From NCBI RefSeq assembly GCF_014650875.1, contig NZ_BMVU01000054.1, forward strand, positions 1 through 44,168: a DNA stretch of 44,168 nucleotides, read 5' to 3'. The stretch is from Streptomyces minutiscleroticus (GTDB lineage Bacteria; Actinomycetota; Actinomycetes; Streptomycetales; Streptomycetaceae). The position numbers and the translations under genes were made by a program. The notes beneath the pieces were generated by a model. It worked only from the letters and a program-made list of their open reading frames with translations. It was not told where the DNA came from and searched no databases. This document shows, one piece after another, positions 42,566 through 44,168 of the stretch (its first letter is position 1; every line of letters starts with the position of its first letter).

Positions 42566-43815
42566 CCCCGCCGCCCCGGACCGCGGGCGCCCCCGCCCGC
42601 CCGAAGGTCCGCTACCTGCTGCTGCACGCCTACGGCCGTGGCGGCACCATCCGCACCGTGATGAACCAGGCCAACTCCCTGGCGTCCGCGGGCTGGGACG
42701 TCGAACTGGTGAGCGCGGTGCGCCGCCGGGACGACCTGCAGTTCCCGCTCGACGAACGGGTGGCCGTGTCCACCGTCGTCGACCTGCGCGAGGGCGCGTA
42801 CACCCCGCCCCCCGGACTGCGCGGGCGCTGGGAGGAGCGGCGCCGCGCCCGGCTGCTGGAGCAGCCCGCGCGGCTCGTCCCCGCGGGCGAGTTCGGCTAC
42901 CGCTGCTTCAGCCGGTGGCTGGAGCGGCAGCTCGTCGCGTACCTGTCCGGGCTGCGCGACGGCATCCTGGTCACCACCCGGCCCGCGCTGAACCTCCTCG
43001 CGGCCGAGCACGCGACGAACGGCGTGGTCCGCGTCGCGCAGGAGCACATGAACCACGGCACGCACCGGCCGGACGTGCAGCGGCGCATCCGCGCCTGCTA
43101 CCCGCGGTTCGACACCGTGGCCGTGCTGACCGAGCGCGACCGCGAGGAGTACGCGCGGCTGCTGCCCGGCACCCGGGTCGTGCGCATCCCGAACGCCGTT
43201 CACTCCCTGGACCAGGTGCCCACCGACCACAGCGCGAAGATCGCGGTGGCCGCCGGGCGGCTCGCCCCGCAGAAGGGCTTCGACCTGCTGATCCCCGCGT
43301 GGGCGAAGCTCGTCGGGGCCCACCCCGACTGGCAGCTGTGGATCTACGGCAGCGGCGAGAGGAAGGCGGAGCTGCGCCGGCTCATCGAGGAGCACCACCT
43401 CTACAACCACGTGTTCCTGATGGGCCACACCGACCGCCTCGACGACGAGCTCGCCAAGGCCTCCTTCTACGTGCCCAGCTCGCGCTTCGAGGGACTGCCG
43501 ATGGTGATGATCGAGGCGATGAGCCACGCGCTGCCGGTCGTCGGCTTCGACTGCCCGACCGGCCCCGCCGACGTGCTCACGCACGGCGTGGACGGCCTGC
43601 TGGTCCCGCCCGAGGACCCCGACGCCCTCGCCGACGCCACGGGACGGCTGATGGGCGACGAGGCGCTGCGCGCCGAGATGGGCGTCGCCGCCGTCCTCAC
43701 CGCCTCCTCGTACGGCCCCGACGCCGTGCACCCGCGCTGGGAGGCCCTCTTCACCGAACTCCACCACCGGCGGCACGGCGGCGCCGCCGGTGCCGCGAAA
43801 GGACAGCACGCATGA
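42562..43815 (+). CDS. glycosyltransferase family 4
   Basis: A 417-residue GT-B glycosyltransferase. The start GTG at 42562 overlaps the upstream stop by four bases, with GGGAGGT before it. N-terminal domain: YLLLHAYGRGGTIRTVMNQANSLASAGWDVELVS, the acceptor-side GGxxR-type loop. C-terminal nucleotide-sugar domain: AVAAGRLAPQKGFDLLIPAW, then WQLWIYGSGERKAELRRLIEE and the E-x7-E motif in SSRFEGLPMVMIEAMSHALPVV. It is cytosolic or membrane-associated, adding a sugar to a lipid-linked or wall glycan; donor and acceptor are unknown. Neighbours (sulfotransferase remnant, APS kinase) suggest the product is, or was, sulfated. The stop overlaps the cysC-like start (ATGA). Confidence 0.88.
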   Translation: MTPPPRTAGAPARPKVRYLLLHAYGRGGTIRTVMNQANSLASAGWDVELVSAVRRRDDLQFPLDERVAVSTVVDLREGAYTPPPGLRGRWEERRRARLLEQPARLVPAGEFGYRCFSRWLERQLVAYLSGLRDGILVTTRPALNLLAAEHATNGVVRVAQEHMNHGTHRPDVQRRIRACYPRFDTVAVLTERDREEYARLLPGTRVVRIPNAVHSLDQVPTDHSAKIAVAAGRLAPQKGFDLLIPAWAKLVGAHPDWQLWIYGSGERKAELRRLIEEHHLYNHVFLMGHTDRLDDELAKASFYVPSSRFEGLPMVMIEAMSHALPVVGFDCPTGPADVLTHGVDGLLVPPEDPDALADATGRLMGDEALRAEMGVAAVLTASSYGPDAVHPRWEALFTELHHRRHGGAAGAAKGQHA

Positions 43816-44168
43816 CCAGCACGCCAAGGGCCGAGGGAGCCACGATCTGGCTCACCGGGCTGCCGAGCGCGGGCAAGACGACCATCGCCCGCGTCCTCGC
43901 CGGGCGGCTGCGCACCGAGGGGCACCGGGTGGAGGTCCTCGACGGCGACGAGATCCGCCGTTTCCTCTCCGCGGGCCTGGGCTTCAGCCGCGAGGACCGC
44001 GACACCAACGTGCAGCGCATCGGCCTGGTCGCCGAGGTGCTCGCGCGCAACGGCGTGCTGTGCGTCGTCCTCGTCATCGCGCCGTACGCCGACAGCCGCG
44101 AGGCCGTGCGCAAGCGCCACCAGGCCAGCGGCACCGCCTACCTGGAGATCCACGTCGCCACCCCCGTC
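43812..44168 (+). CDS. cysC: adenylylsulfate kinase (CysC), N-terminal part
   Basis: The first 119 codons of an APS kinase run off the window end. P-loop: WLTGLPSAGKTTIARVL (about 13-29). APS-binding and family motif: EVLDGDEIRRFLSAGLGFSREDRDTNVQRIGLVAEVLARNG. The phosphorylation loop is VIAPYADSREAVRKRH. The enzyme makes PAPS from APS and ATP. Because the gene is translationally coupled to a glycosyltransferase and a sulfotransferase remnant (ATGA overlap at 43812), I infer that it supplies PAPS for glycan sulfation rather than for assimilation. That is inference. The rest of the operon is outside the window. Confidence 0.92.
   Translation, partial: MTSTPRAEGATIWLTGLPSAGKTTIARVLAGRLRTEGHRVEVLDGDEIRRFLSAGLGFSREDRDTNVQRIGLVAEVLARNGVLCVVLVIAPYADSREAVRKRHQASGTAYLEIHVATPV

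Overview
The window is chromosomal DNA of a Streptomyces-type actinomycete. The G+C content is very high, with strong third-position GC bias. The gene set includes an orphan regulator matching WhiI, the Rok7B7/XylFGH block, NgcEFG, DUF3000, DUF5999 and DUF4236 proteins, and an actinobacterial coproheme decarboxylase. From memory, the gene order follows the S. coelicolor stretch from about SCO6042 (left) to SCO5998 (right). That correspondence was not checked by alignment.

Layout. 1-74: C-terminal tail of an IS5-like transposase. 196-2428: hemQ and hemY. 2655-5319: a DUF4349 lipoprotein and a CoA-disulfide-reductase-like flavoprotein. 5329-6612: a small hypothetical gene and a rhomboid protease. 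6714-7793: hemE. 8009-11459: DUF3000, a 12-unit minisatellite, whiI and ribonuclease D. 12033-15376: fadA-fadB beta-oxidation operon. 15702-18764: a beta-propeller-like protein, a NYN/PIN-like protein and an amino-acid permease. 18925-20892: dxs. 21253-25981: xylFGH and its ROK regulator. 26209-29572: ngcEFG, a chito-oligosaccharide importer without its own ATPase. 30079-33885: a large secreted GH92 alpha-mannosidase. 34389-35321: a secreted FG-GAP-like protein. 35413-38247: aconitase. 38551-41425: DUF4236, an HTH-MurA fusion, a DUF6299-like secreted protein and DUF5999. 41654 to the end: a translationally coupled set of sulfotransferase remnant, beta-sandwich protein, GT4 glycosyltransferase and APS kinase, cut by the window edge.

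How it fits together. Most of the window is conserved core: haem, isoprenoid precursor, fatty-acid oxidation, TCA and sugar uptake genes, plus one sporulation regulator. Regulatory DNA is unusually readable. I see a sigma-WhiG-type promoter before whiI, a DasR-type site over the ngcE -10 box, a LacI-type operator before GH92, a ROK-type motif before xylF, iron-box-like repeats and an 18-bp palindrome before aconitase, and a palindrome just ahead of the HTH-MurA gene. Five genes show a TANNNT -10 box six or seven bases before the start codon, the hallmark of leaderless transcripts. The accessory right edge looks like part of a sulfated surface-glycan locus whose first gene is broken by a frameshift and, apparently, an internal deletion.
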